Source: Lutraria lutraria (taxonomy: Eukaryota > Mollusca > Bivalvia > Venerida > Mactridae). Taken from it: a DNA stretch of 64,000 nucleotides. Shown one piece after another: positions 1 to 11,653 of the stretch. Under the pieces are notes generated by a model. It was given only the letters and a program-made list of their open reading frames with translations, was not told where the DNA came from and searched no databases. The position numbers and the translations under genes were made by a program. Location: assembly GCA_964023205.1 (NCBI GenBank), contig OZ026834.1, positions 45,761,909-45,825,908 of the forward strand, read 5' to 3'. Each line of letters starts with the position of its first letter. Position 1 is the stretch's first letter.

Positions 1-150
1 TTTAACATCCGCCCCGCAATTGCTAAACTTATTCCCGATCCATATTGCAGTGCAAGTCTATGTCTAAGTTCAGTTTGCATGGTGGTGAGGGACTAGTCAT
101 TACCAGACAGAGACTATAGCCACTCGAACACGGAGGTCCCGCTTACATTT
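1..150 (-). repeat. tRNA-derived SINE remnant, cut by the window edge
   Basis: Read on the minus strand, this begins with a tRNA-like A-box stretch (CCTCCGTGTTCGAGTGG) and ends in GGATGTTAAA at the window edge. The same head and the same GGATGTTAAAC tail occur in the better-preserved copy at 61906-62155, so the two are one family. The B box is weak and the body has diverged. Confidence 0.55.
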
Positions 151-671
151 AGGTGCCTGGGATAAACTATAGTAATGGTGCATGTATATCATTTGCATTA
201 AAACATTGTTTTAAGCAAGCACATGTATTGTCCTCCGTCCGACTTGCAAATGAGCTTCATTTTTAATTCAGATAAAAGAGACCTTTAATATGACAGACAA
301 ATTGACAAAAATCTTGCTGTCCGAAAGTAATGCAAAAGAAGAAGTTTAATGTGACTAAAATGTGCATCTGAGTAATGTTTAGTCTGCATGTTCATGATAA
401 AGATACACGTATCAAACAATAAAGTTATCGATTTTGCGGAATTTGCAGTAAATTTTATATCTTTATCGCTGTGCTTTCGCAGACATCAATGATAAAATAT
501 AAATTATTACCGTACAGAGATTCATACACGGTCATGGAAGTGATTTAATACAGACATAGTTCATCCTGGGATACTGATCATTTTAAACTTTCAAGTCGAC
601 ATCTAAGGATTTTATAATCAATACCATTTTGGATAAGAAAATCTCGGTTCTGTTTATATATTTATATATAT

Positions 672-856
672 ATAAAGTTCAATTCTCCAGAGCGACCCTC
701 TCTTGAGCAACAACCTCCCTTCAACAACATCATGATTTTCCCCACTGCACAATTTAACTATTAATAATTTAACTTCTCGGGAGCAACACACTCTCAATAA
801 CACTATGATTTTGCTAGGCACAAAGGGTGTTGCTTCGGAAAGGTTACACTGTTTAC
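672..856 (+). repeat. MITE family A copy (TA-flanked, CAGT...ACTG ends)
   Basis: This is a degenerate copy of the ~180-bp element seen intact at 25188-25366 and 48736-48915. Shared words in the same order are GAGCAACAACCTCCCTTCAAC, TTTAACTATTAAT and GGGTGTTGCTTCGGA. The 5' end is eroded (AAGTTCAATTCTCCAGAGCG instead of CAGTACAACCTCTC). The 3' end keeps AGGTTACACTGT. Confidence 0.7.
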
Positions 857-3565
857 TTAAAAAAAAAAAAGTGTGCATCTTCCATCTTCCGCTCCTGCCA
901 CGATTGTCCATACCGTGTCCATTTTGGTAAGAGGGAAACATTTTAATGCTTATATAGAACAAAATATAGCCAAATTTGGTAACAAAATGAGCAAACATGT
1001 GCAATACGATATTGGGTAGACGGGTAGAATGTGAACAGGGTTATTTTCTTCACTCTGGGATGATAAATCCGATTTTTTTGATTTTTTACATACGCCCAAT
1101 ATACAACTTTCTTTTTCGTGGAAGTATATGCCTGGTAAAAAGACTTCGTATATAAATTTAGCTTTGATTTACAAACACTCTTGACTCTGTTTGAACAGCC
1201 AACAAAATAAAATAACACCATAAAATAATGGAGATATATATAGGATTCATTCTTCATTGTTGTTGTTCTTGCAAGAGATCGCAACAGGTCGCCATTAAAG
1301 GTATTGTCGCATAGATCGCAAATTTATGCGGGGTGGTGAATTTATATCAATTATTGCCTATATATCATACTCGAAGTTTTCTAGTATTGTATTATAGTTG
1401 ATAGATCTACACGAATGGCATACATAAAGATTAATACAGCTGCTGTTTCAAGCATATCAAAATGTTTATTTTCTCATTGATTATTCCGTTGTATGTCTAA
1501 ATAAGGAAATACATATCAATAATGTAACCGACGCAAATAAACAGAACTTTTTTATTTAGTTTTATTCGTGATGATCTTAAACTTGATAGTGTGTTTTGGA
1601 AAGTCACAAGAGACACACTGAATCAGCTTTTGTACAAGATAATTTCAGCAGGTAGCACGCAAATCTGACAGAAAGCACGAGATAATCAAAAATATCAGTT
1701 TGAAAACCATCAGATGATTTACTAAGAGAACAAACAGCTCAATAGAATAGGGTACACAGTGGTTCAGATGTGTAAATAGTTACCAATGTGCGTGCGTGAG
1801 TATGTCTGGGTTATGATAATCATATCAACACATTGTTCGAATCCCATCAAGGACATAAAATGTCATGTGAAGAAGCGTTTTACTTTCTCGGAAACTACCC
1901 GACCGCGAAACTCGCTAATTCAAATTTCGCGAAATAATTTCCTGGTTTACAGTAACTTGCGGAGGGTCGGTGTATCGCTCAGGTGTAAGCCTAGGGTCTT
2001 CCATCCCTGTTAAAGCTGGAAAATTGCAAAATGACACTGACTGTTGGTAGACGTTAAACTCAAGTTGAAAAAATGGATTACAAGAACTTGGACCAGGCTG
2101 TATGGGCGTTTCCTCGGAAAAATATTAAACAAACAAGTACAATTAACATACTTAACTGACCTTTGGAATGCAGCTCTATGATATACTGATTGAAACACAC
2201 ATAGATTTTACTAAATCAAACTGATATAGCAATGTACCTGACGTATCATATTGTATTTATTGTTAAAGGCATACAGAGATTTCTGTCACAGAACTGAAGT
2301 TGGGCGTTTAAATTCTGCCATGCATATTCTACGGAATTCAAATTCATTATACTGGTACATGTAGTATAAATCCCAGTAACATTTGCATACAAGTCTGGAA
2401 AGAAAAGTTTGAAGTACAGAATCAAAGGAATATATTAAACTACAGCGTTGTAATACGTGTAGAACAATACCTTATTTGCATGTAGGGTTAGAGTAATTAA
2501 GTGCTTAAACTTCTTTGATGATTGCAAAGTGCATTAAATTCTTTGATTTCTTCTAAAACACGTGGCAAAAATGTCGCGCTCAGAACAATGCGCTAACATA
2601 GCCAAATTGAATACAAGTAATCATTTTTTTCCGAATTGAATAACTTGTTCATTTGTTATCTTCATTCAGTTTGGAATAAATGTATTATCTCTTGCCAGGA
2701 CTTCTTTCTCCGCATGATGACTAAATTTCCATCGACAGAAATCTGTCTCAAGAAGAAAAATGCGCTGTTTATTGTTCGCTAGTGGCACAAACAATGACAA
2801 TAATACAACGACTTTACGATTAAACGTGGGTCGATTTCTTCAAACATAAAAAAGTTTCAAATTGCTTTATTTCTACACCGGCAAAGTACCAAAAAAACGG
2901 GGACTTTATAGTACATCTTTGAAAAAAAATCAAAACATAATTGTAAATCACATCTACAATGTGTCACATGAGTCACCATTGCAATACATTCCATTGTATC
3001 ACTTCCTCCGTCTCACATGGAACCAGGAATTATTTTATGACGACATTAGAATGTGTCTTGTAGAAAACCACTTCCTATCATTTATCTGTTATCAATGTCA
3101 CCAGAATTTCATAAAGGACAATAATTATAGACCTTAAAAGCATTCTGCTACAACATCTGATTAATTTAGACATTTAGAGTTATGCTATCTAATCTTGTCA
3201 TATTTGTATGGATATTTTGATAGAGGAAACTTTTCTGGTGTAAAACCAGACACTCTTTGATTGTAAAAATGTCGTCGAATAGAATCAGGACACATTTGGA
3301 ATGTTTATTAGATGTTGAACATTACACGTTAATGGCTAACTGTCTCATACCAGAACTATGGTTAGAAATATCAACATCTGACGTCATGACTGCCGGTTGT
3401 GACTTGTAAAACGTCAGTGTGTATACTTGTTTGCAGAAAAAATACTGAATGCATTACCTATTTTATGTTAAAATGTTAATTGTAAATTAAATCGTACTGT
3501 AGGCAAGTGAAGATTATGTGTACTTATAAGTCAGTTGCAACAGGACATACACATGTAATATATAC

Positions 3566-3738
3566 AGTGAAACCTCTACAAAGCAATATCATTTTGGTTG
3601 TAGCAAATAATTATGTTGTTGTTGAGAGGTTGTTGCTATAGAGAGGTTAAATAAATAGTGGAAGTGGGAGTCGTGCAGTGGGAGAAACACATGCTGCTGT
3701 TGCTGTTAAGTTATTGCTCGAGAGATGGTCGTTCTGTA
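3566..3738 (-). repeat. MITE family A copy, inverted
   Basis: It begins ACAGTGAAACCTCTACAAAGC and contains TTGTTGAGAGGTTGTTGCT, then GTGCAGTGGGAGAA and GCTCGAGAGATGGTCG. These are reverse complements of words in the copy at 25188-25366. The distal terminal repeat is eroded. Confidence 0.6.
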
Positions 3739-4158
3739 ATTAATACAAATTATTTCCCCGAATAACTGCTACGAAGTTTCTGACGCCTTTCGCAAATGTT
3801 GCATGTATTATCATGAATTTTTATCGAAATGATTATTAACGATTATGTAGTCTCTAAGATGCATATTGTCACCTTTGGAATAAAAGGGCCTATCTGACAA
3901 GTATTAAAAGGGCAGACAGACCCTTTTAATTCTAAGGTGTCGATATGGTAATTTAAAATCGTAGTAAACAATTAAATAATTCAACCAATCAAAATCGATA
4001 AAATATTTTGATCGACCAATAAATACACGTAGTATCATCCGACTTATTCCATTATATTCAATTAGAGAATATCAGAGCCATTGAAATAGCATGTAGAGAG
4101 GAATAGTATATTGCTACTGGTGTTATAAAACAGAACCAAACATTGCAATTTATTTCAG

Positions 4159-4812
4159 TAATGCCTTGTACGTTATAGCGACAATACTGACGTCCGGAGC
4201 ACACGGTGTAATTATCCAAACTGACCATTTATTGATTGGTCATGGACATTATCAAGGAAACAAGCTGATTCAATATCTTGGTATTCTTATTTTGTTCCAC
4301 GCACTAGGCCTAATCATCAAGGTAAATACACATCTGCGAAATAACAGCAGTTGATAAATAAATTGGTACCCGGCATCGCATTGGGAAAATGCGCCAGTTA
4401 TAATCAAATACACGAATCACTTTTAAGCTGAACAATTAAAGACTGTCTACTGGTGGATAATTGAGAAGATTAACGATCAATATATCGATTTAATATCGAC
4501 AAAAACGGAGAAACCTATTTTTTTTTTGCTTCAAAATAAACGGTTAATTTGAAGTACGAAATTGGAATTTTCAAATCGATATTTCTCAACAATTGTTGGT
4601 TGATTTACATTTACTAGTTCTCCTACAATTTCCGAATAACAACAACGTTAACATTTTAATTACAGAGTTTGTATTTCATTCCATTCAAGCGATGGCTTTT
4701 GATGGTTTTACTCCACAATGAATTATTTCATTTATGTGAGAGGAACACATTGTTTAATGAACATTCGATATTCCACAGATATTATTGTTATGATGGCTAC
4801 AGGTTTATATGA
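4159..4812 (+). CDS. Two putative exons of an unrecognised multi-pass membrane protein
   Basis: An exon-like block at 4159-4321 is preceded by TATTTCAG and followed by the donor AAG|GTAAAT. Its only open frame encodes 54 residues with two hydrophobic stretches, beginning NALYVIATILTSGAHGV and ending LGILILFHALGLIIK. A second block starts at 4666 after TTACAG, continues in the same phase (SLYFIPFKRWLLMVLLHNEL) and runs to a TGA at 4810-4812. An alternative end is the donor TAT|GTGAGA near 4735. The pattern of hydrophobic helices joined by short polar loops rich in His and Asn looks like real protein. I do not recognise the family, and no upstream exons or start codon were found. It is on the strand opposite to the K2P exon at 8.1 kb, so the two belong to different genes. 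Confidence 0.4.
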
Positions 4813-7800
4813 GAGGTGGTGGTGTTGTATTAATGCATTAATTTTTTTTTACAACATACACTGCTCGAAATGCTCGTTCGAACGCCAAAATCATGTAACA
4901 GTACACTATGCGAAGTGTTACAGAAAAGTGCACACCTTTTGAGCTACATACATGTAAATTCATTTGAATATGATACTACTACTATTGCATGAAGTACATG
5001 ATAAATAATCTTTGTCAGAAAGGAATTTCAAAAAAGAGAGTTTCATGACCCCAACAAACGTGTAAAGAAGTTCAAAGAAGCCGAATATACAACATTTAGT
5101 TAGAAATAATATTAAGTTATACGTTACATGTTCGTACAATCGTCGTATACCTACGATTGAGTGTACTTCTCTTTAAGCTCACGAAAGGTCATTAAAATGC
5201 ACCGGAATCAGGTAAACTGTTCGTAAATATAACAAAGACAATAACGCAATCGATTATAACAGCATTTATTGATAAAGTGTCTTCAAATCAATCATTTAAT
5301 GTTGACGAAAGCTCTTTCGAGTTATTCTTTCAATAATAATTATTGTTTATCATCAATTGGCTACCAAGCATAATTCCTCATGCCAGAGTGATGCAAACAG
5401 TTTGTAAGTCAGATCATGCACATATATGCACAGAGCACAGGATATCTTGAATATCGCCGACATATTGTGCGAAACTTCGACCAGGAAAATAAGCAAGCAT
5501 ATATATAGTCAATATTACTTTCTTCAATTATTACCTTCAATCGCTCTCGAACTAAGCAGCACTGTCTGCAGATTAAAATACATGTATTTAGCAGTCAAAT
5601 TGTTTCGTTTCCTTTAGCAACAAATCGACCATTTGCATCTGTAAATGTTGAGTAAAACCTATTGGACCATACGTACAATTTGTTATATTTTTAATGTGTA
5701 GAGCTGTACTAAGTGCATCTCTTGCAGAATGATGATTGAGTACATGTACATGCATAAAGTGTAGCATCCTGACTTTTATAAGATATTGCTTATATTCATA
5801 CACGCAGTCGTGTCGACTACCTACATATTACCATCACACCACAGTACGCTGTTCTTCTTTAACGAGTCACGAAGCATGAAATATGCAAAGGGTGATGTCT
5901 TCCAGTGGTTGAATTAGAACGCTCCTCTGAAGTTTTATAATTCTGTCTGCAACCCATGCTATCACTAATTGTATTAAAGCAGGTGACTAATTATGTCAGT
6001 TAGTTCACAGTAGATGGTGGTAAGCTATAGAACTACCATTTCTTAATTGACAATCAATCGTCAGCTATAGTATTGATAAGATGAATGCTCACACAATTGT
6101 GATTCTCTTAGTAAATGAAATAGCCATTTGGCTTATTCAATGTTACAGTTACAATGTCAATAATAATGTGTCAATATTTGCAGTTGAAAATTCCTCTTGA
6201 CACTCCAGCAATTTGCTGTATCGACGAAAGAGATCTTTAAATAGCCATTCGAAGGTAAATAAACTTAAGACAAACATATTTGATAAAGTTTACAGTTAAA
6301 GAATTATGGATACATATCAGATACTAGTATAGCAATACAAAGGTACGAGGTTTGAATAAATTGTGTGCTTGAGAACAAAAAATTAAATCCAGGAATATGT
6401 TAACACAATGCTTCACTAATTAATGCCAACTGATTCGACATTATGACAAACCAAATCGTTCGTATTTTTTACTCGTTAGTGAAGGGGTTCATTGTTTTAA
6501 TCATATGGTCTAACAAGTGCAAATAATCATAGTTTTCTACTACTAGAATTTGCGGCTATATTCGATTAAATTCCAATGTAATATAATAAGCTCAACACGT
6601 TATTTGGTTTTCTTTCTGTTTCGCAATTACCCTGAATATTCAGGCGACATTGTTCCATTACCAGAGTGACGTTTACATCACTACGAGGTCACTTATTTGT
6701 AAACTAATCTCTGTAGAGCCACTAACCGCATGAAGCCATGTTGATTGTCCATTAATGGAATATTGACAGATTTTGATAACGAGACTGAGATTGATCGACA
6801 CTCCACGAACATCTATGACAGAAGAATTGAAATACAATCAAGTGTACGATACTAACAGTATGATGGACAATTTTATATTCTCAAGAGCAATATAAACACA
6901 ACGTAAAGTTCTGAATATTGCCATGAGAAAGGTATGGTAATAGGGGACATGAAAGCTGTCCATATGTGATTTTTATATTTAGAGACCTTGTATGCAATCT
7001 ACTACTTTCGTCCTGCCAATCAATTAGTCAATTAACCATAACTTGTGAACATGTCATCACGTTGGTGATTATTACCCAACACGCAATTCCAGAACTGACA
7101 AGTTCCTAGTTTAACACTTTCATTAGAACTACACATATAAGCATTCAACCAAAGGTAGATATTCAAGTACATTGACGTGAATAGGCACACAAGTCATGTA
7201 AAAAACGCGTGTTTTCTGCAACATCTGATATCTTTATCAAATGATTATTAAGTCGTTAGCGTTGTTAATGTTGAATTGTCACATGCAGAAGAACCGTTCT
7301 ATAATTTCAATCTAACAATGGACGGGACTACACAGTACCAATCCTTTGTTGTCAAAGATATATTTGTATCATGATCTTATTTCGATGTATCTTCTGCTTC
7401 ATTCACAGGAATCTTTGAACACGGTGGAGTGAAAAAGAACCAAGAAGGCAAACCACGTTATTAATGCCCCCTTGGGTACCGTTCCTATCGTATTTTTATC
7501 TAACACTGAGATCTATTCCTGGTATATGTGGAGTCCAGGAATGGAAACCAGATTCTGCTTATGTGAACTAGGCACGAGAACGCATTAAATATACCGTGTC
7601 TGAAAACTTTTCTTCAGAAGACAGAGTGTGTATGCCACATACTATAATGAGATACATACCGGAATAGAAAATCCCAAATGGACTTGTTACACTTTTTTTG
7701 TCATTGCATTTCAAATTGAGCCGTATCACACGGAAACGAGTCACTCAAAATAAACAACACTCACCATTGAATACCTTTTGTCACATCAGCAAAACAAGAA

Positions 7801-8100
7801 TAACTTATGTTGTAATACAACAACAAGTGGTAGACGGTTATGTAATGCATGATAGTTTATATGATAAACGTGTGGGTAGTTAGATCGTTTATATCACATA
7901 ACATGTACATAACTTCATAGGCAAGTCGGCATGTGTCATGCAACACCAGCAGAAGTCTAAGTATTATCGTAAACGATATGTATTGACAAATCAGTTGTTT
8001 ATACAATCACTTTGCATGTAACACACATATTGCATATCATTGGTATTTATACAATGGGTATCATTCAAATGCAAATGAAACAATGACGTCGTGAACATAC
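4813..8100. other. Non-coding stretch, probably the K2P gene's first intron
   Basis: No further K2P exon is visible on the minus strand here: I found no reverse complement of a TxGYG pore codon run. The first intron of the channel gene therefore probably fills this stretch and may continue past the window start. No RNA gene or mobile-element protein was recognised. Confidence 0.4.
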
Positions 8101-8287
8101 CTGTAATACATCGTTCATGGTCCTTCATGAACAAGGCCCTCTGTTCCTTCAGCTCCTTTACAAGGGATTTCTCTTGTGGCCCCTCAATTGCAGAGAAGAT
8201 GGAGGCACCGATAATCAGATATAACATGTAAAAAAGTCCAAACATAAATAACCTAACACTACTCTTTCTCAGCGACATTGTTAGCAT
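8101..8287 (-). CDS. Two-pore-domain potassium (K2P, TWIK-like) channel, first coding exon
   Basis: The exon encodes 62 residues and ends at the donor ACAG|GTATGT on the minus strand (phase 1). The start is the ATG at 8287; a second in-frame Met lies three codons later. The peptide has a short basic cytoplasmic N-terminus (SLRKSSVRL), a first transmembrane helix (about residues 11-30) ending IIGASIFSAIEGPQE, and a charged helix (KELKEQRALFMKDHERC). K2P channels share this layout: M1 runs into GAxxFxxxE, then the extracellular cap helix with a coiled-coil-like Leu/Glu/Arg pattern. The helix end resembles the FLEEHECL region of vertebrate TWIK-1, which includes the cap cysteine. The pore loops would lie on later exons at lower coordinates, not found in this window. 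The family call is fairly secure; the subfamily is tentative. Confidence 0.75.
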
Positions 8288-10316
8288 GGTAACTTTTCAC
8301 ATAAGCGATAGAACAAACACACTGAACGTCGTATAGCGCGTTACATAGCAGTAAATGAGTTATGATCACGGCGTGTTACTTTTACGAATTCCTAATAGAA
8401 AGAAGTAATTGCAATAACCGAACATTGCTTCACTTAAAGACACATTTTACTACGTATAGATGATACGAGATCTAAAACTCATTGCCAATGTTAGTTTCCG
8501 TGATTCTGTTGATCCTCAACGCACAAGGAATAAATCAATAAAGCCGCTATATATATCGTCTGCCACAGACTCCAGCTCCCACTTGTCAACAGTGCTATAT
8601 AAATGATGTGAATGACAACAAAGAGGGAAAATCACGTGCAAAACGAAATTATGTGAATTTAATGATAGTTGTGGTATTTTGTACATAATTGGTGAGGATA
8701 TTGACACAAAATGAGAAAAATGTCCTCGAATTTGCCGGATTATTGTAATGATCCTTTCAATGACATTGAAATATTTAATCAAGTACACGAATTGTTTTCT
8801 CTCAAACACGTTTTTTAAATAATGCAATAAAGCTTGATTACGAGTGTGTATCTTGAATAGATATCCATGTACGTATGTTTAGAATCTTTGCCTATGTATA
8901 CTATAACATATTGGTTAACATGTAAACATTTGTGTTCGTGAACGTGACACAGATGGTTTTCATCTGTTCATAACATAGGTGTTCGGCGCGTTGCTAATCT
9001 ATTAATACGTCATCAAATATTACATTGTACAATGCTGAAAGAAACAGTTCTTATAAATATATCATATAAAGTAAACATGACATACACTGAAAATAGGCAT
9101 CCATTCGAATATAGCATTGTAACTCTGCCAAATAAGGACAGATCTTTGAAATCTATGACTTATTTCTCATGGGAAGGATGAAATAATACAACTTTCAACC
9201 GCGCAGACCATCAAGTATTGTTGTTTTCCTCAAAGAAACAACGTAGTAACTTGGTCGGGTTTTTTTTCTTCAATATTGTACATTTTGATATTTGATAACA
9301 TTTATGGTTCATAACACATTCAAGCATTTGAATGAGCTTTTGCAATTTTGTAATTTGATTAGTATTTTTTCCGATCAAACAAAATCAGAACATTCCACTG
9401 TACAGACATAATATTATACACATTAAAGAAGGGAAACTATACTGTATCGAACTAAACAACCTACGATTTCAAAGTAGTATTCCTTGCCAAAGAAATCGAA
9501 TCTCCAAAATCAGATAATCGGTAACAAAACCATTGGTTTAAGACATACAGCATCGTGATTGCAAAATACATGTAATTTATTCTACGACGACTATAATTGG
9601 TTGTTATAAATTGGTCGTAAAGCTGGTATGACTCTGTAAATATGTAATTATATACATGTATATCATTTACATACCAAGTTACTAACCTCTATCACTAGTT
9701 ATTCAATAATAAGCATAATATATATGTGTACAAAGTGTGTATTTATTCTATACACATAAGCATTCGTAGATTGATCGTTAAGAAGTTATACTTGAAATGC
9801 ATATACGAGTACAAGCATACAATGTAGTTTAACGGCCCATTCGACAGCTATGGTCATTTCAGAGTCGCCCAAGCGAGAGAGGGGAGATAAGATATGGGAG
9901 GACCGGACATTTGTATCGAGTACTTGTCCGTGTCCGATGTGAAGCACCAATACACGCCTAACCCCTTTTTCCTGTGCTTTTCAAGACACAGTACTTGGCT
10001 CGATCGGTAGTTGGGATTGGGACACTGAAAATACGTTCCTGAGAAATTCGAAAGATGGAGCTATAAGAATCGAATACACGACCTTTTATTCAGGAAAAAT
10101 GTAACTGTTATCTTGATAATGCCCAATACACCAATTGCTCTGTTTTTGGTATTGGAATGTATATTCTAGCATAAGACAATATTATATGCGTCATATTACT
10201 TGCACATACCTGATCTGAACAAATTAACAAATATTCAAATGACTAGTTGACTTCCAACTCCCCGTAGTATGAATCCTTTTTAAATTTACGTTACCACACA
10301 GTCTTATAGACGTAAT
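8288..10316. other. Intergenic, upstream of the K2P first exon
   Basis: This stretch presumably holds the promoter and 5' untranslated exons of the channel gene on the minus strand, but I see no convincing TATA box, CpG-rich block or coding exon. Nothing else is recognisable. Confidence 0.4.
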
Positions 10317-10388
10317 GGCTCGTTGGTCTAGGGGTATGATTTTCGCTTAGGGTGCGAGAGGTCCCGGGTTCAAATCCCGGACGAGCCC
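10317..10388 (+). tRNA. tRNA-Pro (anticodon AGG)
   Basis: A complete 72-nt cloverleaf can be folded by eye. The acceptor arm GGCTCGT pairs with ACGAGCC. The D arm is built on the A box (TGGTCTAGGGGTATGA). The anticodon stem TTCGC pairs with GCGAG around the loop TTAGGGT, with anticodon AGG at 10349-10351. The T arm CCCGG-GTTCAAAT-CCGGG contains the B box. No intron is present. CCA is not encoded (CAAC follows), as usual in eukaryotes. Pro is read from GGCTCGT and the AGG anticodon; position 34 A would be modified to inosine. A T4 run follows four nucleotides downstream. Confidence 0.96.
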
Positions 10389-11461
10389 AACATTTTATCA
10401 TTTGTATATTCAAAGACCTAAACAGCCTAGCATATGTTATTATATTGTATGCCTCAGTTATATTGTATGACACGTGACATGGGATGTTAACAAAGTGAAG
10501 TCATTCACGAAATCTTATTTACTAGGGGTCGACCTTTTTGGACTTCAATAAAAGAGTCTATGACTATTTAGTGCTAGGTATTCAGCAAAATCGACTTTTT
10601 CGGTGACATTGGCTTTGGAGGAACATGTGCGCATGCATTGTTTTTAAGCCCGCTATTGTTAAACGAGCAGCCATGTTATCCAGCAGAAATGTCTGGTTGA
10701 CTTATAGACAGAAAACGCATAATTATATATATGATACATATACATGTATATGCATGTATATCTACGTCAATGTAACCTTCTGTTATACCATGATTTCACA
10801 ATTTTTCAATGTCTTGATTTCCAAATTTATCCAGACGACACTTATTATCTAACATCTGTCCACATTAATGCAACTTAAAGCAAATTAATTATCAAAGCGT
10901 ATCGTTGTGTAAATAGTGCACGCAAGATTTCATCCTAAAAACATGTGCTAAGAAGTCATGCAGCCATCAGTAAATTCATTTTGTCACCGTTTAATGTTAA
11001 AAAGTCTTCTACCAACCTGTCGTGCGGCTTCCATATGTTGTATTCGTTTGGTGTATTTTCTGATAAGAGGTTAAACTATTCTGAGTTTGTTTCTTACTAC
11101 AGATATGTTATCAACAGTAGCATTGAAATTATGAAGCAATCACTATTGGCAATATCACAAAGTGATCCTAATTAATGTTTGAGTATTGAAACATTTGCGT
11201 TGGAATTTATGGCACGTTCACTCTGATGAAAAAGTCTATTTAATTGAATAATCATCATTGTGACTATGTGTCAAATAACAACAACTATTCAATTTATTCA
11301 AAGAGTTGATAGAATTTATGAAATGAGGAAAGAGAGCTTTGTACGAATAAAAAATGTGACTATGCACTTACTAGTTCGTCTACTGTTTAGTGAAGACGAA
11401 CGCAGGCATGATTTATGTGTGTAAAACATAAAATATTATAATATAAGTTATTTCCCCGAAG
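10389..11461. other. Intergenic between tRNA-Pro and U2
   Basis: AT-rich sequence with (ATG/TAC)-rich simple patches near 10725-10770. No exon or RNA gene recognised. Confidence 0.4.
10393..10396 (+). terminator. RNA polymerase III terminator of tRNA-Pro
   Basis: A run of four T residues lies four nucleotides past the discriminator base, the usual pol III stop signal. Confidence 0.75.
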
Positions 11462-11653
11462 GGAAGTGGGACGATCCCGGGGGTACTACAATACCGGGCC
11501 AACCCGTGGCGAGAGCGGAGCAAGCCCCAGACATCTCACCTGTGTCCAAAAATCAGTTTAATATCGAAGTCCCCTAATAGGGGACGTATCAGATATTAAG
11601 CTGATAAGAACAGATACTACACTTTGATCTTAGCCAAAAGGCCGAGAAGCGAT
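11462..11653 (-). ncRNA. U2: U2 spliceosomal snRNA
   Basis: The minus strand from 11653 begins ATCGCTTCTCGGCCTTTTGG, the near-invariant 5' end of U2. It continues with the branch-point-recognition element GTAGTA (plus-strand positions 11615-11620) and then CTTATCAGCTTAATATCTGA. A stem-loop of the IIb type follows (CGTCCCC TATTA GGGGAC), then the Sm-binding site ATTTTTGG (plus-strand 11546-11553). Near the 3' end are GCTTGCTCCG and GGTATTGTAGTACC, the stem III/IV region. The AAA in GATCAAAGTG matches the invertebrate form (vertebrates have AA). Length is about 190 nt, as expected. The 3' end is approximate. The gene is a full-length copy with all core elements, so it may be active. U2 base-pairs with the intron branch site in the major spliceosome. 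Confidence 0.95.

Larger units (their letters stand above)
151..4158. other. Intergenic AT-rich DNA, no gene recognised
   Basis: Apart from the two MITE copies annotated separately (672-856 and 3566-3738), I see no exon-like open frame bounded by good splice sites, no RNA gene and no recognisable mobile-element protein. The longest open frames on either strand read as low-complexity AT-driven peptides. Confidence 0.5.

Noticed and set aside
654..1284. Minus-strand 113-116 aa frames
   Set aside because: They overlap a MITE and an A-rich tract; the peptides are low-complexity Tyr/Phe/Lys without a motif.
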